Source: Fodinibacter luteus (lineage in GTDB: Bacteria > Actinomycetota > Actinomycetes > Actinomycetales > Dermatophilaceae). From it: a DNA stretch of 64,000 bases. Location: assembly GCF_039541575.1 (NCBI RefSeq), contig NZ_BAABGM010000016.1, positions 62,001-126,000 on the forward strand. The letters run 5' to 3'. A program made the position numbers and the translations under genes. Below the pieces are notes generated by a model that worked only from the letters and a program-made list of their open reading frames with translations, had not been told where the DNA came from and ran no database searches. Positions 19,351-27,001 of the stretch are shown piece by piece; position 1 is the first letter of the stretch; each line of letters opens with the position of its first letter.

Positions 19351-20301
19351 GTGCCACCTCTTCGTCCGATGCTCGCGACCGTCGCGCAGACCGTGCCGGC
19401 CGGCGACGCGTGGGTGCACGAGGTCAAGTGGGACGGGATGCGCGTGCTCGTCGACGTGCGCGACGGTGAGGTCACGGTGTGGTCGCGCAGCGAGCGAGAC
19501 GTCACCGCGGCCTTCCCCGAGCTCGATGACCTGGGGCGGCACTACGACGACATGCTCCTCGACGGCGAGGTCGTCGCGCTCGACGGCGGACGCCCGAGCT
19601 TCCACGCCCTCACCGAGCGGATGCACGTCTCCGACCGGCGCCGTGCCGCCCGCCTGGCCGCCACCCGGCCGGTCACCCTCATGGTCTTCGACCTGCTGCG
19701 GCTGTTCGGGTCCGACCTCACCGGCCAGCCGTGGACGGCCCGGCGCGAGCTGCTCGAGCGACTCGACCTCACCGGACGCCACTGGCAGGTACCGCCGGTC
19801 TACGACGACGGGCAGCAGCTGCTCTCCGCCACCGCTGACCAGGGCCTCGAGGGGATCGTGAGCAAGCGTCGGTCGGCCCCCTACGCGGTCGGCCGCCGCT
19901 CGCCGGACTGGCGCAAGACCGCACACCGCTCCAGCCGGTCGGTCGTCGTCGGCGGGTGGCGCCCGGAGGTCGGCTCGACCGGTCGGCTCGGCGCCGTGCT
20001 CGTCGGGCTGCCCGACGGCTCGGGCGGGTGGCGGTATGCCGGCCGCGTCGGGTCGGGCCTCGCCGGCACCGCAGGCGAGGCGCTCGCCGCCCGTCTGCGT
20101 CCCCTCCGCCGCGACGGTTCCCCGTTCGCCGACGAGGTGCCCGGCATCGACGCGAACGGCACGACGTGGGTCGAGCCCCGGGTCGTGATCGAGGTCCGCG
20201 CGCTCGAGCTCACGGGGCAGCACCGGCTGCGCCAGCCCGCCTACCTCGGGGTGCGCACCGACCTCACCCCGGCCGACCTCGAGGAGGTCGACGATGCCTG
20301 A
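19351..20301 (+). CDS. ATP-dependent DNA ligase (stand-alone LigD ligase domain)
   Basis: A 316-aa ligase equivalent to the ligase module of LigD. Motif I is EVKWDGMR with the adenylated Lys near residue 26, motif III is LLDGEVVAL, motif IV follows GLEGIVSKR, and motif V is WRKTAH. An OB-fold domain completes the protein. GTG at 19351 is chosen; an ATG at 19369 is also possible. It is separate from the polymerase module, unlike mycobacterial LigD, where polymerase, nuclease and ligase are fused. The last codons lie in a 19-bp tandem duplication that also carries the next gene's start. Confidence 0.92.
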   Translation: MPPLRPMLATVAQTVPAGDAWVHEVKWDGMRVLVDVRDGEVTVWSRSERDVTAAFPELDDLGRHYDDMLLDGEVVALDGGRPSFHALTERMHVSDRRRAARLAATRPVTLMVFDLLRLFGSDLTGQPWTARRELLERLDLTGRHWQVPPVYDDGQQLLSATADQGLEGIVSKRRSAPYAVGRRSPDWRKTAHRSSRSVVVGGWRPEVGSTGRLGAVLVGLPDGSGGWRYAGRVGSGLAGTAGEALAARLRPLRRDGSPFADEVPGIDANGTTWVEPRVVIEVRALELTGQHRLRQPAYLGVRTDLTPADLEEVDDA

Positions 20302-20318
20302 GGAGGTCGACGATGCCT
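20281..20318. repeat. 19-bp tandem duplication at ligase stop / polymerase start
   Basis: Two perfect 19-bp copies (20281-20299 and 20300-20318, gaggaggtcgacgatgcct). Copy 1 ends in the ligase stop region; copy 2 supplies a GAGG Shine-Dalgarno and the ATG of the polymerase gene. Before duplication the two genes would have overlapped at ATGCCTGA. Confidence 0.93.
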
Positions 20319-21194
20319 GAGTACGTCCCGGAGGTGACCCGCGTCGAGGTCGCCGGCAGGACCCTGCGGCTCACGAGCCTCGACAAGGTCATGTACCCCT
20401 CGACCGAGACGACGAAGGGCGAGGTGCTGAGCTACTACGCCCGGATCGCCCCGCTCCTCCTGCCGCACGTCGCGAACCGCCCGGTGACCCGGGTCCGCTG
20501 GCCGCACGGGGTCGAGGACGAGAGCTTCTTCGAGAAGAACCTGCCGTCCGGGGCGCCGAGCTGGCTGCCGCGCGTGCCCATCGACGACGTCACCTACCCG
20601 CTCGTCACCGACCTGGCCGACCTCACCTACCTCGTCAACCTCAACTCGCTCGAGGTGCACGTCCCCCAGTGGACCGTCGACTCCGACGGGGAACGGCGGA
20701 AGCCCGACCGTCTCGTCATCGACCTCGACCCGGGCCGACCGGCGGGGCTCCACGAGTGCGCCCAGGTCGCCCTGCTCGTCCGGGACCGGCTCGCCGCCCT
20801 CGGCCTCGACCTGTTCCCCGTGACCTCCGGCAGCAAGGGGATGCAGCTGTACGCCGCTCTCGGGGGCGACCTCACGAGCGACGAGGTGCGTGACCTCGCG
20901 ATGCAGCTGGCGCAGGAGATGACCAAGCGGCATCCCGAGCTCGTGCTGTGGAAGATGACGAAGTCCCTGCGGCCGGGGAAGGTGTTCCTCGACTGGAGCC
21001 AGAACGTCGCCGCGAAGACGACGATCAGCCCCTACTCGATGCGCGGCCGGGAGCTGCCGTGGGTCGCCGCTCCTCGGACCTGGGAGGAGGTGGAACGGGG
21101 CGCAGCCCAGCCGGACTCGTTGCACCAGCTGATGTACGACGAGGTGCTCGAGCGGGTCGCTCGTGATGGCGACCTGCTGGCTGACCTCCCCTGA
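20313..21194 (+). CDS. LigD-type primase-polymerase (stand-alone polymerase domain)
   Basis: An AEP-superfamily polymerase that fills gaps at breaks and adds ribonucleotides. Signatures are RPVTRVRWPHG, SFFEKNLP, LNSLEVHVPQW, the metal-binding IDLDPG (D137 and D139) and PVTSGSKGMQLY. The 293-aa length matches single-domain PolDom proteins. It follows the ligase by 11 bp. No LigD 3'-phosphoesterase (nuclease) module is present nearby, so that function is absent or encoded elsewhere. Confidence 0.93.
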   Translation: MPEYVPEVTRVEVAGRTLRLTSLDKVMYPSTETTKGEVLSYYARIAPLLLPHVANRPVTRVRWPHGVEDESFFEKNLPSGAPSWLPRVPIDDVTYPLVTDLADLTYLVNLNSLEVHVPQWTVDSDGERRKPDRLVIDLDPGRPAGLHECAQVALLVRDRLAALGLDLFPVTSGSKGMQLYAALGGDLTSDEVRDLAMQLAQEMTKRHPELVLWKMTKSLRPGKVFLDWSQNVAAKTTISPYSMRGRELPWVAAPRTWEEVERGAAQPDSLHQLMYDEVLERVARDGDLLADLP

Positions 21195-21210
21195 CCCCGT
21201 CGCGCCCGGT

Positions 21211-21254
21211 GCGTCCGGCACTTCGGGGGCGTAGGGCCCCAACCTGCCGGACGC
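21211..21254. repeat. Palindromic repeat family A, copy A1
   Basis: An imperfect palindrome with outer arms gcgtccggca and tgccggacgc around a GGG...CCC centre, lying between convergent genes just after a gene stop. Confidence 0.88.
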
Positions 21255-21274
21255 TGCGGGCCGGCGTCCACTGA

Positions 21275-21346
21275 CGTCCGGCACTTCGGGGGCTCAGGGC
21301 CCCAACCTGCCGGACGCTGTCAGGGCCCCCACCTGCGGGACGCTGC
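21275..21346. repeat. Family A, copy A2 plus a partial third copy
   Basis: A2 (21275-21317) repeats A1 with few changes. A degenerate right half follows from 21319 and overlaps the 3' end of the FhuF-like gene, supplying its last codons and stop. Confidence 0.85.
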
Positions 21347-21916
21347 GCGCAGGCGTGGGCAGCCGGCGCACTCGACGCATCCCGGCAGGGCGTAGAGGAG
21401 GCAGCACGACTCGCGCGCAGCCGCCCCGGGGCGCAGCAGCCCCGCCGCCCCCTCGGCCTCGCGGCGTGCCGCGACCCACATGTCGTCGACCATCGCCGCC
21501 CGGGTGTGCGGCCCGAGCCGCACGAGCGAGCGGTATGCCGTCGCGACCGGCACGGCGACCGCGCGGTAGTCCTGCTCGGCGCGCGCCAGCCGCTCGCCGA
21601 GCGACCCGGCATCCCCGGCGAGCCCGGCGAACCGCACCTGGGACGGGACGAGCGACCCCCCCAGCTCGAAGGTGAGCCCGGGGAGCACGGCCCGCCACGG
21701 GCCGCTCGCCGCGGCGTGCGCGGCCGTGTGGGCCGGCACCTGCAGCAGCCACTGGAGCACGAACGCCGCGGCCACCTGCGGCGGGGCGTCGACGTCGTAC
21801 CACCGTCCCTGCAGCGCCCGCAGCTGCTCCTGCCAGGCGACGGCATCCGTCGTGAGGTCGTGCGCGAGCGGTGGCCCGCCGACGGTGAAGCGCAGCCACG
21901 CGTGCCGCCGCGACAT
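21320..21916 (-). CDS. FhuF-like [2Fe-2S] protein (putative siderophore-iron reductase)
   Basis: A 198-aa protein ending in the FhuF C-terminal iron-sulfur motif C-C-x10-C-x2-C (C171, C172, C183, C186; segment CCLLYALPGC then CAGC). FhuF proteins reduce ferric siderophores in the cytoplasm. The N-terminal part (PPQVAAAFVLQWLLQVP, FELGGSLVPSQVRF) fits the family but is not strongly diagnostic. No siderophore transporter gene is nearby. The final residues derive from a partial copy of repeat family A. The gene lies tail-to-tail with the LigD polymerase gene and 57 bp upstream of the lsr2 stop. Confidence 0.75.
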   Translation of the reverse strand: MSRRHAWLRFTVGGPPLAHDLTTDAVAWQEQLRALQGRWYDVDAPPQVAAAFVLQWLLQVPAHTAAHAAASGPWRAVLPGLTFELGGSLVPSQVRFAGLAGDAGSLGERLARAEQDYRAVAVPVATAYRSLVRLGPHTRAAMVDDMWVAARREAEGAAGLLRPGAAARESCCLLYALPGCVECAGCPRLRAASRRWGP

Positions 21917-21972
21917 GAGCGAAGCGACGCCCGCCGGGTCGACGGGCGCCGCTTCGGGGTCGTGCTCGGTGC

Positions 21973-22308
21973 TCAGGCGTGGGCCTTGTCGTAGGCGGCC
22001 TGGACCTCGGCCGAGATGCGGCCGCGGTCGCTGACCTGGTGGCCGTTCTCGCGCGCCCAGGCGCGCACGGCGCCGAGGTCGGCCTTGCGGCCCGAGCCCT
22101 TCGCGGCGGCCCGGCCGGTGGAGCGGCGGCCTCCGGTGCGCTCGGCATGACCGATCCAGACCGCGAGGTCGTCGCGCAGCTTCGCGGCGTTGTCCGCGGT
22201 CAGGTCGATCTCGTAGCTCACGCCGTCGAGCGCGAAGGAGACGGTCTCGTCAGCAGGGCTGCTCTTGTCGACGTCGTCGACGAGGAGAACCTGGACCTTC
22301 TTTGCCAT
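21973..22308 (-). CDS. lsr2: Nucleoid-associated protein Lsr2
   Basis: Lsr2 is the actinobacterial H-NS analogue: it coats AT-rich DNA and silences acquired genes. The 111-aa protein has an N-terminal oligomerisation domain (MAKKVQVLLVDDVD then VSFALDGVSYEIDL) and a C-terminal DNA-binding domain with the minor-groove RGR loop (SDRGRI). The ATG at 22308 follows aaggga; the 15 upstream open codons are not used. Its position next to lysS and clpC is conserved with mycobacteria. Confidence 0.96.
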   Translation of the reverse strand: MAKKVQVLLVDDVDKSSPADETVSFALDGVSYEIDLTADNAAKLRDDLAVWIGHAERTGGRRSTGRAAAKGSGRKADLGAVRAWARENGHQVSDRGRISAEVQAAYDKAHA

Positions 22309-22317
22309 TGGCTTTCC

Positions 22318-22412
22318 CTTCAGGGGGTGCGGGGGGTGTCCGGGCACCGCCAAGGATGCCGTGGAAACGCTATCAGTGCATTCCCTCGTAGGTAAAGCAT
22401 GAGTAAAGATCG
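22318..22412 (-). promoter_or_regulatory. Relatively AT-rich lsr2 promoter region
   Basis: The segment around 22370-22425 is the most AT-rich stretch nearby (catgagtaaagatcggtcat on the plus strand). On the minus strand TTTACC and TAGCGT, 18 bp apart, are a plausible -35/-10 pair. AT-rich DNA in front of lsr2 would also suit autoregulation by Lsr2 (inference). Confidence 0.4.
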
Positions 22413-22413
22413 G

Positions 22414-22665
22414 TCATTCCCCCGAGGTTTTCCCGGATTCGTCCTCCGCATTCCCACGCTCCGGGGTCGCGGCCTCGCGCCCGGCGGAATCCGCGGCGGC
22501 ATCCTCGGACCGGGCTCGCTCGCGATCCTGCGCCGCCTCGAACCGGGACTGGGCGAGTCGCTCGCGGCGGTCACCCTCCATCATCCCCTTGATGAGGAAG
22601 TAGAAAAGGGTCGCGACGACAATGGTCGGGACGATGGCCGCGACATAGGGCCAGACGTCGGACAC
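22414..22665 (-). CDS. Small single-pass membrane protein
   Basis: An 83-aa protein with one membrane helix at residues ~5-27 (VWPYVAAIVPTIVVATLFYF), then a charged, probably coiled cytoplasmic tail rich in Glu, Arg and Ala (ERLAQSRFEAAQDRERARSE). The GTG start lies 3 nt after the lysS stop, suggesting translational coupling. Small proteins with this layout occur between lysS and lsr2 in related actinobacteria. I do not know the function. Confidence 0.7.
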   Translation of the reverse strand: MSDVWPYVAAIVPTIVVATLFYFLIKGMMEGDRRERLAQSRFEAAQDRERARSEDAAADSAGREAATPERGNAEDESGKTSGE

Positions 22666-22668
22666 GGC

Positions 22669-24183
22669 TCAGGCCTCCGGCTTCAGGTGGGGGAAAAGAA
22701 TGGTCTCGCGAATGTTTGCGCCGGTGAACAGCATGATGAGGCGGTCGACGCCCAGCCCGAGCCCGCCCATCGGCGGCGCCCCGTACTCGAGGGCCCGCAG
22801 GAAGTCCTCGTCGAGCTGCATCGCCTCGGGGTCACCGCCGGCCGCCCGCAGCGACTGGGCGGTCAGCACCTCGCGCTGCACGACCGGGTCGACGAGCTCG
22901 GAGAAGCCGGTGCCCCGCTCCACCCCGGCGATGATGAGGTCCCAGGCCTCGATGAGGCCCGCCTTCTCGCGGTGCGGGCGGGCGAGCGGCTGCGCGATGG
23001 CGGGGTAGTCGCACAGGAAGGTCGGCTGGACGAGGGTGGGCTCGACGAGCTCACCGAGCAGCTCGAGGAAGACCTTGTCCTTCTCCAGCCCCGGGTCGAC
23101 GTCGACGCCGTGCGCCTCGGCGTACCGCAGGAGCGTCTCCTTCGGGGTCTGGGGGGTCACGGCCCCGCCGACGACCGCGCTCACGGCGTCGTACACCGGC
23201 AGCCAGCGCCAGTTGCCGCCGAGGTCGACGGTGCCGGCCGGCGTCTCGACGACCCGTGACCCGAGCGCGTCGGCGACGCCGAGGTACAGGTCGCGCATGA
23301 GGGCGCCGATGCTGCGCTGGTCGCCCCACGCCTGGTACGCCTCGAGCATCGTGAACTCGGGGGAGTGCGTCGCGTCGACCCCCTCGTTGCGGAAGATCCG
23401 GCCCATCTCGTAGACCCGGTCGACGCCTCCGACGACGGCCTTCTTGAGGTTGAGCTCGAGGGCGATCCGCAGCACCATCTCCTGGTCGAAGGCGTTCATG
23501 TGGGTGCGGAACGGGCGGGCCGCGGCACCGCCGTGGACGAGCTGGATGACGGGGGTCTCGACCTCGACGTAGCCCTGCCCGTCGAGCACCGCGCGGATGG
23601 CGCGCAGGGCGGTGGCCTTGGTGCGCACCATGTCCCGGGCCTCCTGGCGCACGACGAGGTCGGCGTAGCGCTGGCGCACCCTGCTCTCCTCGGAGAGCTC
23701 CTTGTGCAGCACCGGCAGCGGCCGCAGCGCCTTGCTCGCCATCTGCCACCGTGTCGCGAGGACCGACAGCTCGCCGCGGCGCGAGCTGATGACCCGACCC
23801 TCGACGAAGACGTGGTCGCCGAGGTCGACCTCGGCCTTGAAGGCCGCGAGCGCCTCCTCGCCGACCTCGGCGAGGCTGAGCATCACCTGGAGCCGGGTGC
23901 CGACACCCTCCTGGAGGGTGGCGAATGCGAGCTTGCCGGTCGTGCGGACGAACACGACCCGGCCGGCGATTCCGACGACGTCCCGGGTCTCCTCGCCGGC
24001 CTCGAGGTGCGCCCAGCGTTCCCGGACCTCGAACAGGGAGTGGGTGCGATCGACGGAGACCGGGTGGGGCTGGATGCCGGCCGCGAGCATCCGGTCCCGC
24101 TTCTCGCGCCGGACCCGCATCTGCTCGGGCAGGTCGGCCTCGGGCTGGCCGCCCTGGGGGGCGGGGCTGGGGGTGTCCGTCAC
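22669..24183 (-). CDS. lysS: Lysyl-tRNA synthetase (class II)
   Basis: Charges tRNA-Lys in the cytoplasm. Visible parts are the anticodon-binding OB domain (residues ~50-150, FEVRERWAHLEAG, VFVEGRVISSRRGELSV), class II motif 1 (VETPVIQLVHGGAAARPF), motif 2 (FRNEGVDATHSPEFTMLEAY) and motif 3 (GLGLGVDRLIML). The GTG at 24183 gives 504 aa, close to other actinobacterial LysS, with a short Pro-rich lead. No mutation of the core motifs is seen. Confidence 0.96.
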   Translation of the reverse strand: MTDTPSPAPQGGQPEADLPEQMRVRREKRDRMLAAGIQPHPVSVDRTHSLFEVRERWAHLEAGEETRDVVGIAGRVVFVRTTGKLAFATLQEGVGTRLQVMLSLAEVGEEALAAFKAEVDLGDHVFVEGRVISSRRGELSVLATRWQMASKALRPLPVLHKELSEESRVRQRYADLVVRQEARDMVRTKATALRAIRAVLDGQGYVEVETPVIQLVHGGAAARPFRTHMNAFDQEMVLRIALELNLKKAVVGGVDRVYEMGRIFRNEGVDATHSPEFTMLEAYQAWGDQRSIGALMRDLYLGVADALGSRVVETPAGTVDLGGNWRWLPVYDAVSAVVGGAVTPQTPKETLLRYAEAHGVDVDPGLEKDKVFLELLGELVEPTLVQPTFLCDYPAIAQPLARPHREKAGLIEAWDLIIAGVERGTGFSELVDPVVQREVLTAQSLRAAGGDPEAMQLDEDFLRALEYGAPPMGGLGLGVDRLIMLFTGANIRETILFPHLKPEA

Positions 24184-24264
24184 GAGGGTCAAGCCTACGG
24201 GCGGGCTCCCGCTGGCCCGCACCGTCCCCGGATGCCGTCCGCGCGGCCGAGGGGACCGCCGCCG

Positions 24265-25005
24265 TCAGCGTTCGTCGAGCATGAGGTCGAGGGAGTAGTC
24301 GTCCGCCCGGTAGCAGTGGTCGCCGAACTCGATCGCGTCCCCGGTGGCGGCGAAGGCCGTGCGCGTCATCGTCAGCACGGGCTGGGTGCCCACGATGGCG
24401 AGCCGACGGCGCTCCTCGCGCGTCGGCATCCGGGCCCCGACGCTCTGGTGCGCGACGACGGGGGTCGCCCCGCGGGCCCGGAGCGCGGCGTAGAGGCCGT
24501 CCGCCTCGAGCTCCTCGGGCGTGATGTCCGCGTAGGCGGGCGGGAGCCAGTTGTGGAGGACGGCGAGCGGGGCGCCGTCGGTCGAGCGCAGCCGCACGAG
24601 CGCGAGGAGCTCGGTGGAGCCCGGGAGGTCGAGGGCCGCTGCGGCGCGAACGTCCCGGACCGTGCGGAGGTCGAGGACCGCGGTGGTCGGCGTCTGTCCC
24701 GCGCGCACGAGGTCGTCGTGCAGGCTCGACAGCGCCGCACGACGGTGGATCTTGCGGTTCGCGACCGTCGTGCCGATGCCCCGGCGGCGCACGAGGAGGC
24801 CCTGGTCGACCATCTCCTGCATGGCGCGCCGGACCGTGGGTCGCGAGAGGGAGAGTCGGGCGGCGAGGGCGAGCTCGTTCTCGAACGGGTCGCCCGGCTG
24901 GAGGCGGCCGTCGTGGACCGCGGCCGTCAGCTGCTCGTACAGCTGGTGCCACAGTGGCACCGGGGACGTGCGGTCGATGCGCACGTCGACGACCCGGGGT
25001 GGCAT
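24265..25005 (-). CDS. GntR/HutC-family transcriptional regulator of the inositol operon
   Basis: A 246-aa regulator with an N-terminal winged helix (PLWHQLYEQLTAAV, PFENELALAARLSLSRPTVRRAMQEM) and a C-terminal UTRA ligand-binding domain. It is divergent from the iol operon with a 59-bp gap, so it probably represses iol and is released by an inositol-derived ligand. The ligand and operator are inferred from position. The ATG at 25005 gives MPPRVVDVRID. Confidence 0.88.
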   Translation of the reverse strand: MPPRVVDVRIDRTSPVPLWHQLYEQLTAAVHDGRLQPGDPFENELALAARLSLSRPTVRRAMQEMVDQGLLVRRRGIGTTVANRKIHRRAALSSLHDDLVRAGQTPTTAVLDLRTVRDVRAAAALDLPGSTELLALVRLRSTDGAPLAVLHNWLPPAYADITPEELEADGLYAALRARGATPVVAHQSVGARMPTREERRRLAIVGTQPVLTMTRTAFAATGDAIEFGDHCYRADDYSLDLMLDER

Positions 25006-25064
25006 GGCACGGACTGTACAGCGCGCGGGTGGAGATGTCAGTATGTCCTTACAAAGGAGGTCAC
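25006..25064. promoter_or_regulatory. Divergent promoter/operator between gntR and the iol operon
   Basis: The 59-bp gap contains a perfect ctgtacag palindrome (about 25013-25020) and a TGTC-N4-TGTC direct repeat that ends in ttaca just before the Shine-Dalgarno aaaggagg (25053-25060). Either could be the GntR operator. No clear -35/-10 pair was found. Confidence 0.45.
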
Positions 25065-26069
25065 ATGCGGATCGGACTCGCCGGCGCAGGCCGCATCGGG
25101 GCGTTCCACGCGACGACGCTGGCAGCGCTCGACGGGGTGGACGAGCTCGTCGTCGCCGACGAACGCCCCGAGGCGGCCGCCACGGTTGCGGCCTCGGCCC
25201 CGAGGGCGCGGACCTCGGCCGTCGACTCCCTCCTGACCTCGGGCATCGACGCGCTCGTCGTCGCCACGTCCACCCCCGGTCACGCCCACCTCCTCCGGGC
25301 GGGCGTGACCGCAGGGCTCCCGACCTTCTGCGAGAAGCCCGTGGCAGCCACCCTCGAGGAGACGATCGACGTCGTGCGCGTCGTCGAGTCGTCGGGCGTG
25401 CCCGTGCACGTCGGCTTCCAGCGCCGCTTCGACACGGGCTACCGCCGGGCCCGGGACGCCGTGCGGTCCGGAGAGCTGGGCTTCGTCCACACCCTGAGGG
25501 CGAACACGAGCGACCGCCGACCGCCCGAGCCGGGATACGTCCCGACCTCGGGCGGCATCTTCCTCGACTGCTCCGTCCACGACTGCGACGTCGTGCGGTT
25601 CTTGACCGGCCGCGAGGTCGTGACGGTCTACGCGACGGGTGGGAACAAGGGCGAGCCCTTCTTCGCCGAGGCCGGTGACGTCGACTCGGCGGCGGCCCTG
25701 CTCACCCTCGACGACGGCACGATGGCCCTGCTCTCGACGACGCGCTACCACGCCCAGGGTCACGACGTGCGTCTGGAGGTGCTCGGCTCGCAGGGCTCGG
25801 TCTCGGTCGGGCTCGACGAGTCCCTCGCGCTGCGGTCGGTCGAGGACGACGTCGACTTCCCCCACGGGCCGGTGCACGACTCCTTCATGGACCGCTTCGG
25901 TCCGGCCTACCGGACCGAGCTGACCCACTTCCTCGCCGTGGCTCGCGGTGAGGCGCCGAGCCCGTGCACCGTGCGCGACGCCCTCGAGGCCTTCCGGGTC
26001 GCGCAGGCGTGCACCCTCTCCCTCCACTCCGGTCGACCCGTCGACCTCACCGACATCGCAACGACGTGA
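25065..26069 (+). CDS. iolG: Gfo/Idh/MocA oxidoreductase, inositol 2-dehydrogenase-like
   Basis: An NAD(P)-dependent dehydrogenase that should oxidise inositol (or a stereoisomer such as scyllo-inositol) to an inosose. The N-terminal Rossmann motif is GLAGAGRIGAFHA; the substrate-domain signature is FCEKPVAATLEE, and GGIFLDCSVHDCDVVRF holds the conserved Asp/His active-site residues. At 334 aa it is normal. First gene of the iol operon, with a strong Shine-Dalgarno. A second dehydrogenase lies near the operon end, so the two may use different isomers. Confidence 0.88.
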   Translation: MRIGLAGAGRIGAFHATTLAALDGVDELVVADERPEAAATVAASAPRARTSAVDSLLTSGIDALVVATSTPGHAHLLRAGVTAGLPTFCEKPVAATLEETIDVVRVVESSGVPVHVGFQRRFDTGYRRARDAVRSGELGFVHTLRANTSDRRPPEPGYVPTSGGIFLDCSVHDCDVVRFLTGREVVTVYATGGNKGEPFFAEAGDVDSAAALLTLDDGTMALLSTTRYHAQGHDVRLEVLGSQGSVSVGLDESLALRSVEDDVDFPHGPVHDSFMDRFGPAYRTELTHFLAVARGEAPSPCTVRDALEAFRVAQACTLSLHSGRPVDLTDIATT

Positions 26070-26083
26070 CGAAGGACCTGCGG

Positions 26084-27001
26084 ATGAGCCCCACGACCAC
26101 CTCGACCCCCCTGCGCGACCGCATCGCCGGCGCCCCCATCTCCTGGGGAGTGTGCGAGGTCCCGGGCTGGGGCCACCAGCTCCCCCCGGAGCGGGTCCTC
26201 GGCGACATGCGCGCCGTCGGCCTTTCGGCGACGGAGTTCGGCCCCGACGGCTTCCTCCCCGACGCGCCCGACGCGAAGGCCCGCACCCTGGCGGATGCCG
26301 GGCTGCGCGCCGTCGGCCAGTTCGTCCCCGTCGTGCTCCACGGCGCCGACACCGACCCCCTGCCGACCGTCGAGGACGCGATGGACGGCCTCGTCGCCGC
26401 AGGGGCATCGACCGTGGTCATCGCTGCGGCCACCGGGGCGGAGGGCTACGACGAGCGACCCGCCCTCGACGACGACCAGTGGCGCACCCTGCTGCACACC
26501 CTCAACCGCGTCAGCGACGCCGCCGCAGCACGCGGCCTGCTGGCCACGCTGCACCCGCATGTGGGGACGATGGTCGAGACGGGCGACGAGACCGACCGGG
26601 TGCTCGCGGGCAGCCACGTCTCCCTCTGCCTCGACACCGGGCACCTGCTCATCGGTGGGGGCGACCCGGTGCGGGTCGCCGTCGAGCACCCCGACCGCAT
26701 CGGGCACGTCCACCTCAAGGACGTGCGGCTCGACCTCGCCGAACGGGTCCGCGCCGGGGAGCTGTCCTACACCGAGGGTGTCGCCCGGGGGATGTACGTG
26801 CCGCTCGGCGCGGGCGACGTCGACATCGCGGCCATCGTCCGCGCGCTCGAGGGGGCCGGCTACGCCGGGTGGTACGTCCTCGAGCAGGACACCATCCTGA
26901 CGGGGGCGCCGGCCGACACCGGGGTGGACCCCGTCACCGACGTGCGGGCCTGCGTCGCCCACATCCTCGCCGTGGCCGACGACCTGGCGGTGACACCATG
27001 A
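26084..27001 (+). CDS. iolE: TIM-barrel isomerase/dehydratase, probable inosose dehydratase
   Basis: A xylose-isomerase-like TIM barrel of 305 aa, probably removing water from 2-keto-myo-inositol to give the diketone. Supporting segments are APISWGVCEVPGWGHQL at the N-terminus, LHPHVGTMVET, LCLDTGHLLIGG, HVHLKDVR (metal ligands) and YVPLGAGDVDIAAI near the C-terminus. IolI (2-keto-inositol isomerase) has the same fold, but the pathway needs an IolE and no other candidate is present. The stop overlaps the iolC start in ATGA. Confidence 0.82.
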   Translation: MSPTTTSTPLRDRIAGAPISWGVCEVPGWGHQLPPERVLGDMRAVGLSATEFGPDGFLPDAPDAKARTLADAGLRAVGQFVPVVLHGADTDPLPTVEDAMDGLVAAGASTVVIAAATGAEGYDERPALDDDQWRTLLHTLNRVSDAAAARGLLATLHPHVGTMVETGDETDRVLAGSHVSLCLDTGHLLIGGGDPVRVAVEHPDRIGHVHLKDVRLDLAERVRAGELSYTEGVARGMYVPLGAGDVDIAAIVRALEGAGYAGWYVLEQDTILTGAPADTGVDPVTDVRACVAHILAVADDLAVTP

